From: Ruminococcus sp.
Lineage (GTDB): Bacteria; Bacillota; Clostridia; Oscillospirales; Acutalibacteraceae
Direction of reading: 5' to 3'
NCBI GenBank assembly: GCA_017416065.1
Contig: JAFQDM010000033.1
Coordinates: 79,227-143,226 of the forward strand
Length of the DNA stretch: 64,000 nt
The position numbers and the translations under genes were made by a program. Below, one piece after another: positions 43,691 to 51,553 of the stretch (positions are counted from its first letter, which is position 1; every line of letters starts with the position of its first letter). The notes beneath the pieces are model-generated. The model made no database searches. It worked only from the letters and a program-made list of their open reading frames with translations, and was not told the DNA's origin.

Positions 43691-44647
43691 ATGAAAAAGT
43701 TTATTTCTTCCATCCTCATTCTTTTGCTGGCCTTCAGCCTATCCTTCAGCCTTTGCGCTTGCAAGGATGCAGAAAATGAAGCCTCAAACGAAAAGCTTCA
43801 GATCATTGCCACTATATTCCCACAGTTCGACTTTGCACGTGAGCTTGCGGGGGATAAAGCACAGGTGCAGATGCTCATAACTCCCGGCACGGAATCCCAC
43901 AGCTTCGAGCCCACCACCTCTGACATAATGGCAATAAACGATTGCGACATATTCATCTACACAGGCGGTGAATCCGACAGCTGGATCGACAGTCTGCTGA
44001 AAAACACAGACAACAAGGATATGACGGTGATATCACTTATGCAGTGTGTGCCGGACACAAAGCAGATTGAAGACACACACCATTCAGAGCACGAACAGGA
44101 GCATCACCACAACCACAGTCACACAGACGAACACGTGTGGACCTCCCCCGTAAATGCAATGATGATCGCTGAGAAAATATGCGCGCAGATGTGTGCACGC
44201 GACAGCGCAAACGCAGACTACTACCGCAATAACCTCAGCCAATACCTTGCAAAGCTCAGCACTCTGGACTCAGAATTCAGAGAAGTAACGGAAAATGCAA
44301 GTCGCCGCACCTTTGTATTTGCAGACAGATACCCCTTAACCTATTTTTCAAGTGAATATGGTCTTGAGCACCACGCAGCTTTCTCAGGCTGTTCTGATGA
44401 CACAGAGCCCTCTGCCGCCACGGTTGCAAGGCTTGTGGATATTGTAAAAGAGGAGAACATCCCCGTTGTACTCAAGATCGAGCTCAGCTCAGACTCCATT
44501 GCAAATACAATCAGCAAGGAAACGGGTGCAGAGGTTATGACCTTTTATTCCTGCCACAACATCTCAAGGAATGATTTTGAAAACGGAGAAACCTATCTTT
44601 CACTAATGCAAAAAAATGTAGCGACCCTGCAGGCAGCTCTTAACTGA
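43691..44647 (+). CDS. Zinc/manganese ABC transporter substrate-binding lipoprotein (ZnuA-like)
   Basis: 318 residues. The lipobox LCAC gives a lipidated Cys near residue 24. Cluster A-I metal-binding fold with the His-rich loop (EHEQEHHHNHSHTDEH, about 135-150) typical of zinc-binding ZnuA proteins, and metal His residues in ESHSFEP and HVWTSP. It captures Zn2+ (or Mn2+) outside the membrane. No permease or ATPase gene is next to it. Forty-five nt after the small DUF6514-like gene. Confidence 0.9.
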   Translation: MKKFISSILILLLAFSLSFSLCACKDAENEASNEKLQIIATIFPQFDFARELAGDKAQVQMLITPGTESHSFEPTTSDIMAINDCDIFIYTGGESDSWIDSLLKNTDNKDMTVISLMQCVPDTKQIEDTHHSEHEQEHHHNHSHTDEHVWTSPVNAMMIAEKICAQMCARDSANADYYRNNLSQYLAKLSTLDSEFREVTENASRRTFVFADRYPLTYFSSEYGLEHHAAFSGCSDDTEPSAATVARLVDIVKEENIPVVLKIELSSDSIANTISKETGAEVMTFYSCHNISRNDFENGETYLSLMQKNVATLQAALN

Positions 44648-44666
44648 ATCAGATTTATATAAAAAA

Positions 44667-44705
44667 CAGTCTTTCCAAACCTTAATGATCGGAAAGACTG
44701 TTTTT
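44667..44705. terminator. Bidirectional terminator
   Basis: CAGTCTTTCC (44667-44676) pairs with GGAAAGACTG (44691-44700), with A-run before and T-run after, between the convergent znuA-like and degV-like genes. Confidence 0.88.
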
Positions 44706-44723
44706 ATATTAATTCAGAATATA

Positions 44724-45581
44724 TTACTCTGTCATAAAGAGTACACCCAGGGTGTTGGGTCCGCAATGGCTGGAGACGGTACCGCTTGCACGGGTCAGGA
44801 ACACTTCCTTAAAGATTCCCTTTGCCTTCACGTACTCAAGCACCTTCTGCTCAAGACCGCCTGTCATAGAAGAATAGGTAACGAAGGCGCGGTCGGTTTT
44901 AATGTTATCATACTGAGACAGAGTATCGTCAACATACTCAAAGATAACCTTCTCGTACTTTCCGCGGTATTTCTTGCCAACGCCCATAGCGCCCTGCTGA
45001 TCGTTGAAGACCTTGATGCTGGGCTTAAGTCCCAGCAGATTTGCACCAAAAGCCGCAAGAGCAGAGCATCTTCCGCCTGCCTTAAGGAACTCAAGTGTAT
45101 CAATCACAAAGCTTGCGTGATTATTCTGACTCAAGGCCTGAACCTCTTCTGCCACCTGCTTTGCAGGCATACCCTTTGCGATCCTCTCTGCTGCTTCAAT
45201 TGCAAGCAAGCCTGCACCTGTGCTGAGTGAACAGGAGTCAACGGGATACACCTTGTCGTCAAGCTCCTCTGCTGCAAGGCAACTGTTGCGGAAGCTGCTG
45301 GAAAGAGCAGAGCCCAGGCTTATGTATACTATCTCATAGCCCTGGTCAACGTAAGGCTTGAGCTCTGTCACAATATCGTTTATATTGATAGCTGCTGTTT
45401 TGGGCAGAGTTTTTGTTTTGTAGTAATTATCAAAAATATCCTCAGAGGTGATCTCTCCATCCTTGTAGGTCTTATCGTTCAGAATAACGTGGATGGGAAC
45501 TGTGCGGATGCTGTATCTCTCACACAGCTCAGGAGTAAGGTCAATTGTGCTGTCAGCAAATAAAAGAACTTTGTTATCCAT
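44724..45581 (-). CDS. DegV family fatty-acid-binding protein
   Basis: 285 residues. Family marks are the N-terminal LFADSTIDL, SLGSALSSSFRNS (fatty acid head-group pocket), VDSCSLSTGAGLL and the C-terminal HCGPNTLGVLF. DegV/FakB-type proteins bind fatty acids; FakB delivers them to the kinase FakA, which is not in this window. AAGGAGT precedes ATG 45581. Confidence 0.92.
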   Translation of the reverse strand: MDNKVLLFADSTIDLTPELCERYSIRTVPIHVILNDKTYKDGEITSEDIFDNYYKTKTLPKTAAININDIVTELKPYVDQGYEIVYISLGSALSSSFRNSCLAAEELDDKVYPVDSCSLSTGAGLLAIEAAERIAKGMPAKQVAEEVQALSQNNHASFVIDTLEFLKAGGRCSALAAFGANLLGLKPSIKVFNDQQGAMGVGKKYRGKYEKVIFEYVDDTLSQYDNIKTDRAFVTYSSMTGGLEQKVLEYVKAKGIFKEVFLTRASGTVSSHCGPNTLGVLFMTE

Positions 45582-45727
45582 AATTATGAGGACTCCTTTT
45601 TACAAGTATTTCATAGTAATTGTAGTTGTAAAAACCATTTAATTATGCTATACTTTTTTTGTCATTATATATGATTATATCTTAAAAATATGAACATTTC
45701 AAGTATTTCACAGAAAGGATAAGCAAT

Positions 45728-47719
45728 ATGATAAAAAAATATGTATTCGGCACTCCGTTTGACACGGAAGCAATGGTTGCACAGATCCCTGCAGAAAGCG
45801 ATGCTGTGCCATATTTCTGCACAGATACCTCGGATGGGCTCAGATTCACCCTGGAGCTTGAAAGCTCAGACGCAATCTACGGTCTGGGCGAATCTGTGCG
45901 CGGCATCAACAAAAGAGGCTACCTCTACAAGGGCTTCTGCTCAGATGACCCCAACCAGACAGAAACCACCAACTCCCTTTACGGAGCACACAACTTTATG
46001 GTAATTGAGCAGAAGGAGCGCATCTTCGGCGTTTTCTTTGACTGTCCTTCCCTCATAAGCTTTGACGTTGCCTTCACTTACTTTGACAAGCTCATTGTCA
46101 GCACGGAAAACAAGAACATCAACGTATATATCATAGACGGCAGCTCCGCTTATGAGATCATTCGCGAGTTCAGAAATGCCATTGGTATGAGCTACATTCC
46201 CCCAATGTGGGCATTCGGCTACACTCAGAGCCGCTGGAGCTACGCAGACCGGGACAGCGTCAGAAGAGTTGTTAAGGGTCACCGCGACCTGAACATTCCC
46301 CTTGATGCCGTTTATCTTGATATTGACTATATGGAGCGCTTCAAGGACTTCACGGTTGACAGCAAAGCCTTTGGCGACCTTGAAGAATTTGCAAACGAAA
46401 TGAAAGAGCAGAACATCCGCCTTGTTCCCATTATCGATGCAGGAGTTAAGATCGAGGATGGCTACGATGTGTACGAAGAAGGTGTTGAAAACGGCTACTT
46501 CTGCACGGATAAGGATGGCAAGCCCTTTGAGGCTTGCGTATGGCCGGGAATGACCCACTTCCCTGATTTTCTCAACCCCGATGCAAGGCTCTGGTTCGGC
46601 AAAAAGTACAAGATCCTTACAGATATGGGCATAGAGGGCTTCTGGAACGATATGAACGAACCCGCCATCTTCTATTCTCAGAACAGTGTAGACAATGCAC
46701 ACAAGCTTGTGAAGAAATATGCAGACAAGGAAGAGCTTACTCTTAAGGAATTTGAGGAGCTCAAGGGCTACTTTGGAAGCCGCCAGAACTGCGACGAGGA
46801 CTACAGCGGATTCTATCACAACACTCCCCAGGGCAGATACTGCCACAAGGATCTTCACAACCTCTACGGCTACAATATGACACGCAGTGCCGCAGAGGGA
46901 CTTGCCGCCACAGAACCCCATAAGCGCTTTTTGCTTTTCTCCCGTGCATCCTACATCGGTATGCACCGCTACAGCGGAATCTGGACAGGCGACAACCACT
47001 CCTGGTGGTCACACATTCTTGCAGAGCTCAGGGTTCTGCCCGGACTTAATATGTGCGGCTTTTTGTATGTAGGAGCTGACCTGGGCGGATTCGGCTGCGA
47101 ATGCACCCGCGATCTTCTGCTGAGATGGCTCTCTCTCGGAATATTCACCCCTCTTATGAGAAACCACGCCGCCTGCGGCACACGCAATCAGGAGTGCTAT
47201 CAGTTTGAGAATCCTCAGGACTTCAAGCACATTATCGACCTGAGATACCGCCTTATCCCCTACATCTACAGCGAGTATATGAAGGCAGCGTTAAACGGAG
47301 ATATGATGTTCAAGCCCCTTGCCTTTGAATACCCTGAAGATGAAACCGCAAGGCACACAGAAGACCAACTGCTTTTGGGTAATGAGGTTATGATCGCTCC
47401 CGTCTACACACAGAACGCTTTGGGCAGATACGTTTACCTGCCTGAGGATATGACCGCAGTCAGAATGAAAGAGGGCAACCTCTCCTTTGAGGATATGAAG
47501 AAGGGACATCATTTTGTAGAGATTCCCGAGAATGAGGTAGTATTCTTCATCCGCGCAGGCAAGGCCATTCCTCTGTGCAAAAGTGCCGAGAGCACAACAG
47601 AGCTTAACAAAGAAAGCCTTGAGCTTATCGGCAGCGGAAACGAATACACCCTTTATGCCGATGACGGCATCAGCAAGGACTACACAAATCCCGAAAACTA
47701 CAGAAAGCTTACAAAGTAA
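45728..47719 (+). CDS. GH31 family alpha-glucosidase
   Basis: 663 residues, no signal peptide, so cytoplasmic. Catalytic nucleophile Asp is in GFWNDMNEP and the acid/base Asp in WTGDNHSWW; RYRLIPYIYSEY and DQLLLGNEVMIAP are also typical. It releases glucose from the non-reducing ends of imported malto- or isomalto-oligosaccharides, which complements the exported amylases at 51.5-56.3 kb. AAGGAT precedes ATG 45728. No transporter is adjacent. Confidence 0.93.
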   Translation: MIKKYVFGTPFDTEAMVAQIPAESDAVPYFCTDTSDGLRFTLELESSDAIYGLGESVRGINKRGYLYKGFCSDDPNQTETTNSLYGAHNFMVIEQKERIFGVFFDCPSLISFDVAFTYFDKLIVSTENKNINVYIIDGSSAYEIIREFRNAIGMSYIPPMWAFGYTQSRWSYADRDSVRRVVKGHRDLNIPLDAVYLDIDYMERFKDFTVDSKAFGDLEEFANEMKEQNIRLVPIIDAGVKIEDGYDVYEEGVENGYFCTDKDGKPFEACVWPGMTHFPDFLNPDARLWFGKKYKILTDMGIEGFWNDMNEPAIFYSQNSVDNAHKLVKKYADKEELTLKEFEELKGYFGSRQNCDEDYSGFYHNTPQGRYCHKDLHNLYGYNMTRSAAEGLAATEPHKRFLLFSRASYIGMHRYSGIWTGDNHSWWSHILAELRVLPGLNMCGFLYVGADLGGFGCECTRDLLLRWLSLGIFTPLMRNHAACGTRNQECYQFENPQDFKHIIDLRYRLIPYIYSEYMKAALNGDMMFKPLAFEYPEDETARHTEDQLLLGNEVMIAPVYTQNALGRYVYLPEDMTAVRMKEGNLSFEDMKKGHHFVEIPENEVVFFIRAGKAIPLCKSAESTTELNKESLELIGSGNEYTLYADDGISKDYTNPENYRKLTK

Positions 47720-47727
47720 AAGCAAAA

Positions 47728-47755
47728 AGAGCAGACCCTTTCGGGGGTCTGCTCT
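47728..47755 (-). terminator. Terminator mainly for the pduL-type gene
   Basis: AGAGCAGACCC (47728-47738) pairs with GGGTCTGCTCT (47745-47755). On the minus strand TTTTTGC follows, so it ends the PduL transcript; it may also stop the GH31 transcript. Confidence 0.82.
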
Positions 47756-47776
47756 CAAAAATATAAGCTTAAATTA

Positions 47777-48346
47777 TCAGAGGATGATCTCTCCGTCAAC
47801 TGTGCCGGAAAGTCCTGCTGCGTTGGACTCGTCTGTATCGATGTGCATTGCAGGGAAGAACTTATCGCTTACTCTTACAACAACATCGCCGAAGATAGTC
47901 TCACGGCAGCCCTTATCGCCAACCTTAACGGAAACGATCTGCTTATCCTCAACTCCAAACTCTGCTGCAGCCTCAGGGGTCAGATGGATGTGACGCTTTG
48001 CAACGATAACGCAATCAGAAGCCTCAACCTCACCCATAGGACCTACCAGCTTGCAACCGGCAGCACCTGCAACGTCGCCTGACTCACGAACAGGAGGAAC
48101 CAGACCCAGCTTTCTTGCGTCTGTAAATGCAACCTCTACCTGATTAGCAGGACGAACGGGACCAAGAACGGACATTGTAACCTCGCCCTTAGGGCCTACA
48201 ACTGTTACCTTCTCTGCACAAGCAAACTGACCGGGCTGAGAAAGATCCTTCTTGTTTGTAAGCTGAGCACCCTTACCAAAGAGAGCCTCAAGAGTCTCCT
48301 GGGTAATGTGAATGTGACGAGCAGAAGTTTCTACCATAATTTTCAT
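47777..48346 (-). CDS. pduL: PduL-type phosphate acyltransferase
   Basis: 189 residues. Two repeats carry the zinc-binding motif: SARHIHIT near the start and AKRHIHLT in the second half; GPVRPANQVEV and SGDVAGAAG are conserved in the family. It interconverts acetyl-CoA (or propionyl-CoA) and the acyl phosphate, feeding ATP synthesis by acetate kinase. There are no microcompartment genes nearby, so it likely replaces Pta. ATG 48346 has GGTGG upstream; an ATG at 48361 is less favourable. Confidence 0.93.
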   Translation of the reverse strand: MKIMVETSARHIHITQETLEALFGKGAQLTNKKDLSQPGQFACAEKVTVVGPKGEVTMSVLGPVRPANQVEVAFTDARKLGLVPPVRESGDVAGAAGCKLVGPMGEVEASDCVIVAKRHIHLTPEAAAEFGVEDKQIVSVKVGDKGCRETIFGDVVVRVSDKFFPAMHIDTDESNAAGLSGTVDGEIIL

Positions 48347-48467
48347 AAATAATACCACCAATCATTTCAAATTTCTTCTTTATTTTACACCCCTTAGGGA
48401 GAAATTTCAACAGTTTTTGAACTTTTATCGCAGTTTTGCCAAAACTTAAGAAAAGGCAGGTTTTTAT

Positions 48468-49046
48468 ATGTACGAATCATGGAATGAATTAGAGGAAAAT
48501 TGTCTGTGCTGCCGCAAATGTGAGCTTTGCAATGAGCGCACAAACGTTGTGTTCGGCACAGGCGCCAGAGATGCCGAGGTAATGTTTATAGGCGAAGGTC
48601 CGGGAGAAAACGAGGATCTGCTTGCAAAGCCCTTTGTTGGAAGAGCAGGACAGCTTTTAGACAAAATGCTCCTTGCCGTAGATCTGGACAGAACAAAGAA
48701 TATCTACATAGCAAATATGGTCAAGTGCCGACCCCCAAAAAACCGTGACCCAAAGCCCGAGGAGGTTGCCTGCTGCCTGGATTGGCTCAGAAATCAGGTG
48801 CTGCTGATGAAGCCCAAGATAATAGTTTGCCTGGGCAGAATTGCCGCCGCAAGGCTTATTAAAGAAGACATCAAGATCACAAAGGAGCACGGTCAGTTTT
48901 TTGAGAAAAACGGTGTGCTTATGATGCCAATGCTGCACCCTGCCGCAATCCTGCGCGACCCACGCCGCAAGCCCGAGGCATTTGCAGATTTTCTGACTTT
49001 GAGAGAAAAGATCAAGGAGATCTGCCAACATACATATACGGAGTAA
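48468..49046 (+). CDS. Family 4 uracil-DNA glycosylase (4Fe-4S)
   Basis: 192 residues. The Cys-rich N-terminus CLCCRKCELC and a further MVKCRPP with CCLDW hold the four cluster ligands. GEGPGENEDLLAKPFVGRAG is the uracil pocket and MLHPAAILRDP the second active-site motif. It removes uracil from DNA. AAGGCAGG precedes ATG 48468. Monocistronic; a bidirectional terminator follows. Confidence 0.94.
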   Translation: MYESWNELEENCLCCRKCELCNERTNVVFGTGARDAEVMFIGEGPGENEDLLAKPFVGRAGQLLDKMLLAVDLDRTKNIYIANMVKCRPPKNRDPKPEEVACCLDWLRNQVLLMKPKIIVCLGRIAAARLIKEDIKITKEHGQFFEKNGVLMMPMLHPAAILRDPRRKPEAFADFLTLREKIKEICQHTYTE

Positions 49047-49109
49047 CCTCCATTTTTGTTGATTGGAAGAGCTCCTGCATCAGACAAACAGAACAGCAAA
49101 CAAAAAATC

Positions 49110-49139
49110 AACCCTCCTGCGTGACTTAGCAGGAGGGTT
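49110..49139. terminator. Strong bidirectional terminator
   Basis: AACCCTCCTGC pairs with GCAGGAGGGTT. On the plus strand it follows the glycosylase gene; on the minus strand a GATTTTTTG tail ends the repeat-bearing transcription unit from 49.99 kb. Confidence 0.92.
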
Positions 49140-49172
49140 ATTTATTATTTAAATTAAAAGCTGAATTTTCTT

Positions 49173-49621
49173 TTGGCCCATACCTCTCATTTCTTAGAAT
49201 AAGCGAAATAAATTTGATTATCTCATTGGACTATACCTCTGAAATTGTTTTGGTCGAGATTAAGCTTTAAGTAATTGTTGGCCCGTACCTCGCATTTCTT
49301 AAAATAAGCGAAATAAATTTGATTATCTCATTGGTCTGTACCTCTGAAATTATTTTGGTCGAGATTAAGCTTTAAGTAATTGTTGGCCCGTACCTCGCAT
49401 TTCTTAGGATAAGGTCGAATTAAATATTAAATGTACATTGGTTTGTCCTCGTAAATTTATGGTTTTAATTCGTGGGGTTAGTTAAAATTTAAACTGTACT
49501 TTGGTCTGTACCTCGAATTTCTTAGAATTTCTGAGATCTTTCTTACTTATCTCATTGGACCGTACCTCTTCTTTAGATTTTGTTGAAGATAAATTTTACT
49601 TGTACATTGGCTTTTACCTTT
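49173..49621 (-). ncRNA. Nine-unit ~54-nt repeat array in a probable non-coding transcript
   Basis: The word TTGG(N)C(N)GTACCTC (plus strand) starts at 49173, 49226, 49278, 49331, 49383, 49438, 49501, 49555 and 49607, a period of 52-63 nt. In transcript orientation each unit shows GAGGTAC-G-CCAA. Units 1-4 make two copies of a 105-bp direct repeat; the others are diverged apart from the core. Five units continue as ATG plus a stop after one or two more codons: ATG AGA TAA at 49547-49555, 49323-49331 and 49218-49226; ATG TAC AAG TAA at 49596-49607; ATG TAC ATT TAA at 49427-49438. Each is 8-9 nt behind AGAGG, GAGG or AAAGG. No long ORF exists on either strand. Confidence 0.6.
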
Positions 49622-49819
49622 GGGTCGTTCATCGGAGGTCAGAGACATCCGGTGTATGTTCCTGTTTATGTATATCATAGTGATTACATTTCAAATCAAA
49701 TACTCTTTCACTTTCTGATGCGGCACTTGAGTTGTTAGTTCAAATCCTTTCAGTCGTATCAATTGTGGTAAGTAATTTCACCTGAAAGCTTCTGAGCGTT
49801 TTAATCAGTAAACTGTTGC

Positions 49820-49936
49820 TTACTGAATATCGGAAGAGATCTCCGATATAAAACTATTTGAATTGATGTTTGTGCTTACTGCCGATCCAGCCATCACTAC
49901 CAAAGTCTGAACCGGACAGTTCTGACTTTCGATCAT
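49820..49936 (-). CDS. Short 38-residue ORF at the head of the repeat transcript
   Basis: ATG 49936 has AAGGAGGAG at 49943-49951 with 8-nt spacing, the strongest ribosome site in the region, and the frame runs 38 codons to TAA (49820-49822). The peptide begins MIESQNCPVQ and has a short hydrophobic, small-residue centre (TLVVMAGSAV) with a Ser/Asn/Ile-rich end. No known family. It sits about 50 nt after the predicted transcription start; a GAGATG-GAAA-CATCTC hairpin precedes it. Confidence 0.5.
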   Translation of the reverse strand: MIESQNCPVQTLVVMAGSAVSTNINSNSFISEISSDIQ

Positions 49937-49993
49937 CGGTATCTCCTCCTTCTTTTGAGCTTTGAGATGTTTCCATCTCTTCTCTGTGTCTAT

Positions 49994-50022
49994 ATTGTAT
50001 CATAAGTTTTCTTATTGTGCAA
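49994..50022 (-). promoter_or_regulatory. Promoter of the repeat transcript
   Basis: Minus strand TTGCAC (50017-50022), 17-nt spacer, TACAAT (49994-49999). Predicted start near 49987, giving a transcript of about 870 nt to the terminator at 49110. Confidence 0.75.
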
Positions 50023-50093
50023 TACTTTTATGCAATTTTAACAACTGAATATTGCACAATGTTTTTTGTACTGATTAGTTCACATTGCACAAA
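50015..50093. promoter_or_regulatory. TTGCACAA inverted and direct repeats at the repeat-transcript promoter
   Basis: ATTGTGCAATA (50015-50025) and its exact complement TATTGCACAAT (50050-50060) bracket 24 bp, and a third ATTGCACAA lies at 50085-50093. The first overlaps the -35 element. They look like regulator binding sites. Confidence 0.55.
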
Positions 50094-50099
50094 AGGGAG

Positions 50100-50400
50100 T
50101 ATTAAAGCCTCCAGTGCAAGGGTGGGGGGATTATTTTGTCTTTACTTTAGAATACTTCACTCCCTCAGTATCGCATACGCTCAACAGTTCTTTTGCGAAG
50201 ACAGCAAACCCTTTTGTCAGCAATGCCGACAATTCTTCTGCGAGGACGACAAAATCTCTGCCACTACATGACATCTCCCTTATCAAAGGAGTTTCCATAA
50301 TAGCTGATCATCCCCAAAGAAGGAGCCATATTTTGCCTGTCTCGTAAGGGAGTTTTGTATTTGTATGGCAAATGAATATGAAGAAAAATTCTTAAGGCAA
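50100..50400. other. Non-coding stretch with internal degenerate repeats
   Basis: Two open frames of 77-84 codons on the plus strand lack ribosome sites and family character. The segment contains the similar pieces TTCTTTTGCGAAGAC and TTCTTCTGCGAGGAC, and a CTCCCTTATCAAAGGAG palindrome. It looks like a dispersed intergenic repeat rather than a gene. Confidence 0.4.
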
Positions 50401-50407
50401 ATAGAAA

Positions 50408-50440
50408 AGCCTTCCGAGTTTCCCCGGAAGGCTTCTGTTT
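50408..50440 (-). terminator. Terminator of the starch-cluster anchored protein gene
   Basis: AAGCCTTCCG pairs with CGGAAGGCTT around a short loop; the minus strand continues TTTTC. Confidence 0.8.
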
Positions 50441-50464
50441 GTTTAGTTATTCAGCAATTATTAA

Positions 50465-51316
50465 TTACTCTGTAACTCTGTTCTTGCGAGCGAAGAAGAT
50501 AACGCCTGCGGAAGCGATCATCATTGTGATTGCAACGTAAACGATTGTCATCTCCTGGCCTGTGCTAACTGCACCGCCTGCAGAAGGAGTGATGGGCTTT
50601 GCCTGCTCGGGAGCCTTGGACTCTGCCTTTGTCCACTTGAGCTCAACGCCTGCTTCCTTGATGAGCTTCTCTACCTGATCCTGAGAAAGGCCCAGTGCCT
50701 CTGCTACATCGTCAATGATAGCCTGGTCATCCTTACCGGAGCTTGCCTGTGCGCTCAGAAGGTTGTTGCCTGTGATGAAGGAAGTGAAGAGGCTCTCTGC
50801 TGATGCGCCGGGAGCAAGTGAAGTACCTACAACGTTACCGATGGATGTGATACCCATGATAGGACCGTACTGAGCTCTGTCCTGGTTCTTCCAGTATGCT
50901 GCGATAGCTGTCTTGTTGCTGTCTGCGGGGTTCTCAAACTTTGTACCATCGCAGAAAACAGTGTCGCCGTAGCAAGACTTGGAAAGAAGAAGGTCATAAG
51001 TCTGGATGCCTGTGTTAACGCTGAAGATTACACAGTAGATTTTGCCGTCCTGAAGACCGCCAACCTTGGATACATCGTAAGAATAGAGCTTGTCGCCCAT
51101 ATCTGTACATTTGCCTGCCTTAACCTGCCAGCCCATAAGAGCGTCGCCCTCATACTCCCAGATGTAGCAGAAAACGTTCTTGTAGTTGTTCCAATCCTCG
51201 GGAACCTGGAAATAGATAGTTGTGTCCTCTGCTGCAGAAGCAGGAGTTGCTGCGATTGCTGCCATACAGGCGAGCATCATCAGAGCCATCATAATGCTGA
51301 TGATTTTCTTGAACAT
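50465..51316 (-). CDS. Secreted protein with starch-binding-like N-terminal domain and C-terminal membrane anchor
   Basis: 283 residues. Signal peptide ends in ASA (residue 28). Residues about 30-125 have the pattern of CBM25/26-type modules (TIYFQVPEDWNNYKNVFCYIWEYEG, a W-and-K motif and a late DTVFCDGT). A helical region (about 165-225) is followed by a Pro/Ala linker and a membrane helix near 258-277 ending in basic residues, so the protein is held outward on the cell surface. It may bind starch or present it to the amylases encoded upstream; this is an inference. TAGGAGG precedes ATG 51316. Confidence 0.7.
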   Translation of the reverse strand: MFKKIISIMMALMMLACMAAIAATPASAAEDTTIYFQVPEDWNNYKNVFCYIWEYEGDALMGWQVKAGKCTDMGDKLYSYDVSKVGGLQDGKIYCVIFSVNTGIQTYDLLLSKSCYGDTVFCDGTKFENPADSNKTAIAAYWKNQDRAQYGPIMGITSIGNVVGTSLAPGASAESLFTSFITGNNLLSAQASSGKDDQAIIDDVAEALGLSQDQVEKLIKEAGVELKWTKAESKAPEQAKPITPSAGGAVSTGQEMTIVYVAITMMIASAGVIFFARKNRVTE

Positions 51317-51364
51317 AGGTAATTACCTCCTAAAAATTCTTCGAGATTCTTCTCGTCATAGAAG

Positions 51365-51393
51365 ATTATACTACAATTATTTCAAAACTGCAA
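51365..51393 (-). promoter_or_regulatory. Promoter of the anchored starch-cluster protein
   Basis: Minus strand TTGCAG (51388-51393), 17-nt spacer, TATAAT (51365-51370). It gives the gene its own transcript apart from the amylases. Confidence 0.75.
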
Positions 51394-51553
51394 TAGTTTT
51401 TACAAATAATAGTCTTTACTTTTTGCACAAATTTCTATGTGTTAATTTGGTGCTTCCCCTCATAGTGCATTGTGATTGATAATCCCCCACAAGCTGCTGT
51501 GGCGACACCCCGAAAAACAAGGTGCCGCCACTTTAGAAAAACAGTTTGGAAAA

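Noticed and set aside
49173-49621. CRISPR array
   Set aside because: The shared core is only about 14 bp, the intervals are not unique (units 1-4 are a duplicated 105-bp block), and no cas gene is near.
49735-49760. tRNA T-arm-like GTTCAAATCC
   Set aside because: No matching stem of five pairs, no acceptor or anticodon arms on either strand.
50017-50347. Two overlapping plus-strand frames of 84 and 77 codons
   Set aside because: No ribosome sites, internal degenerate repeats, and low-complexity translation suggest a dispersed non-coding repeat.
51500-51531. Terminator after the amylase operon
   Set aside because: GTGGCG/CGCCAC can pair, but no U-run follows on the minus strand, so only a plain hairpin is supported.
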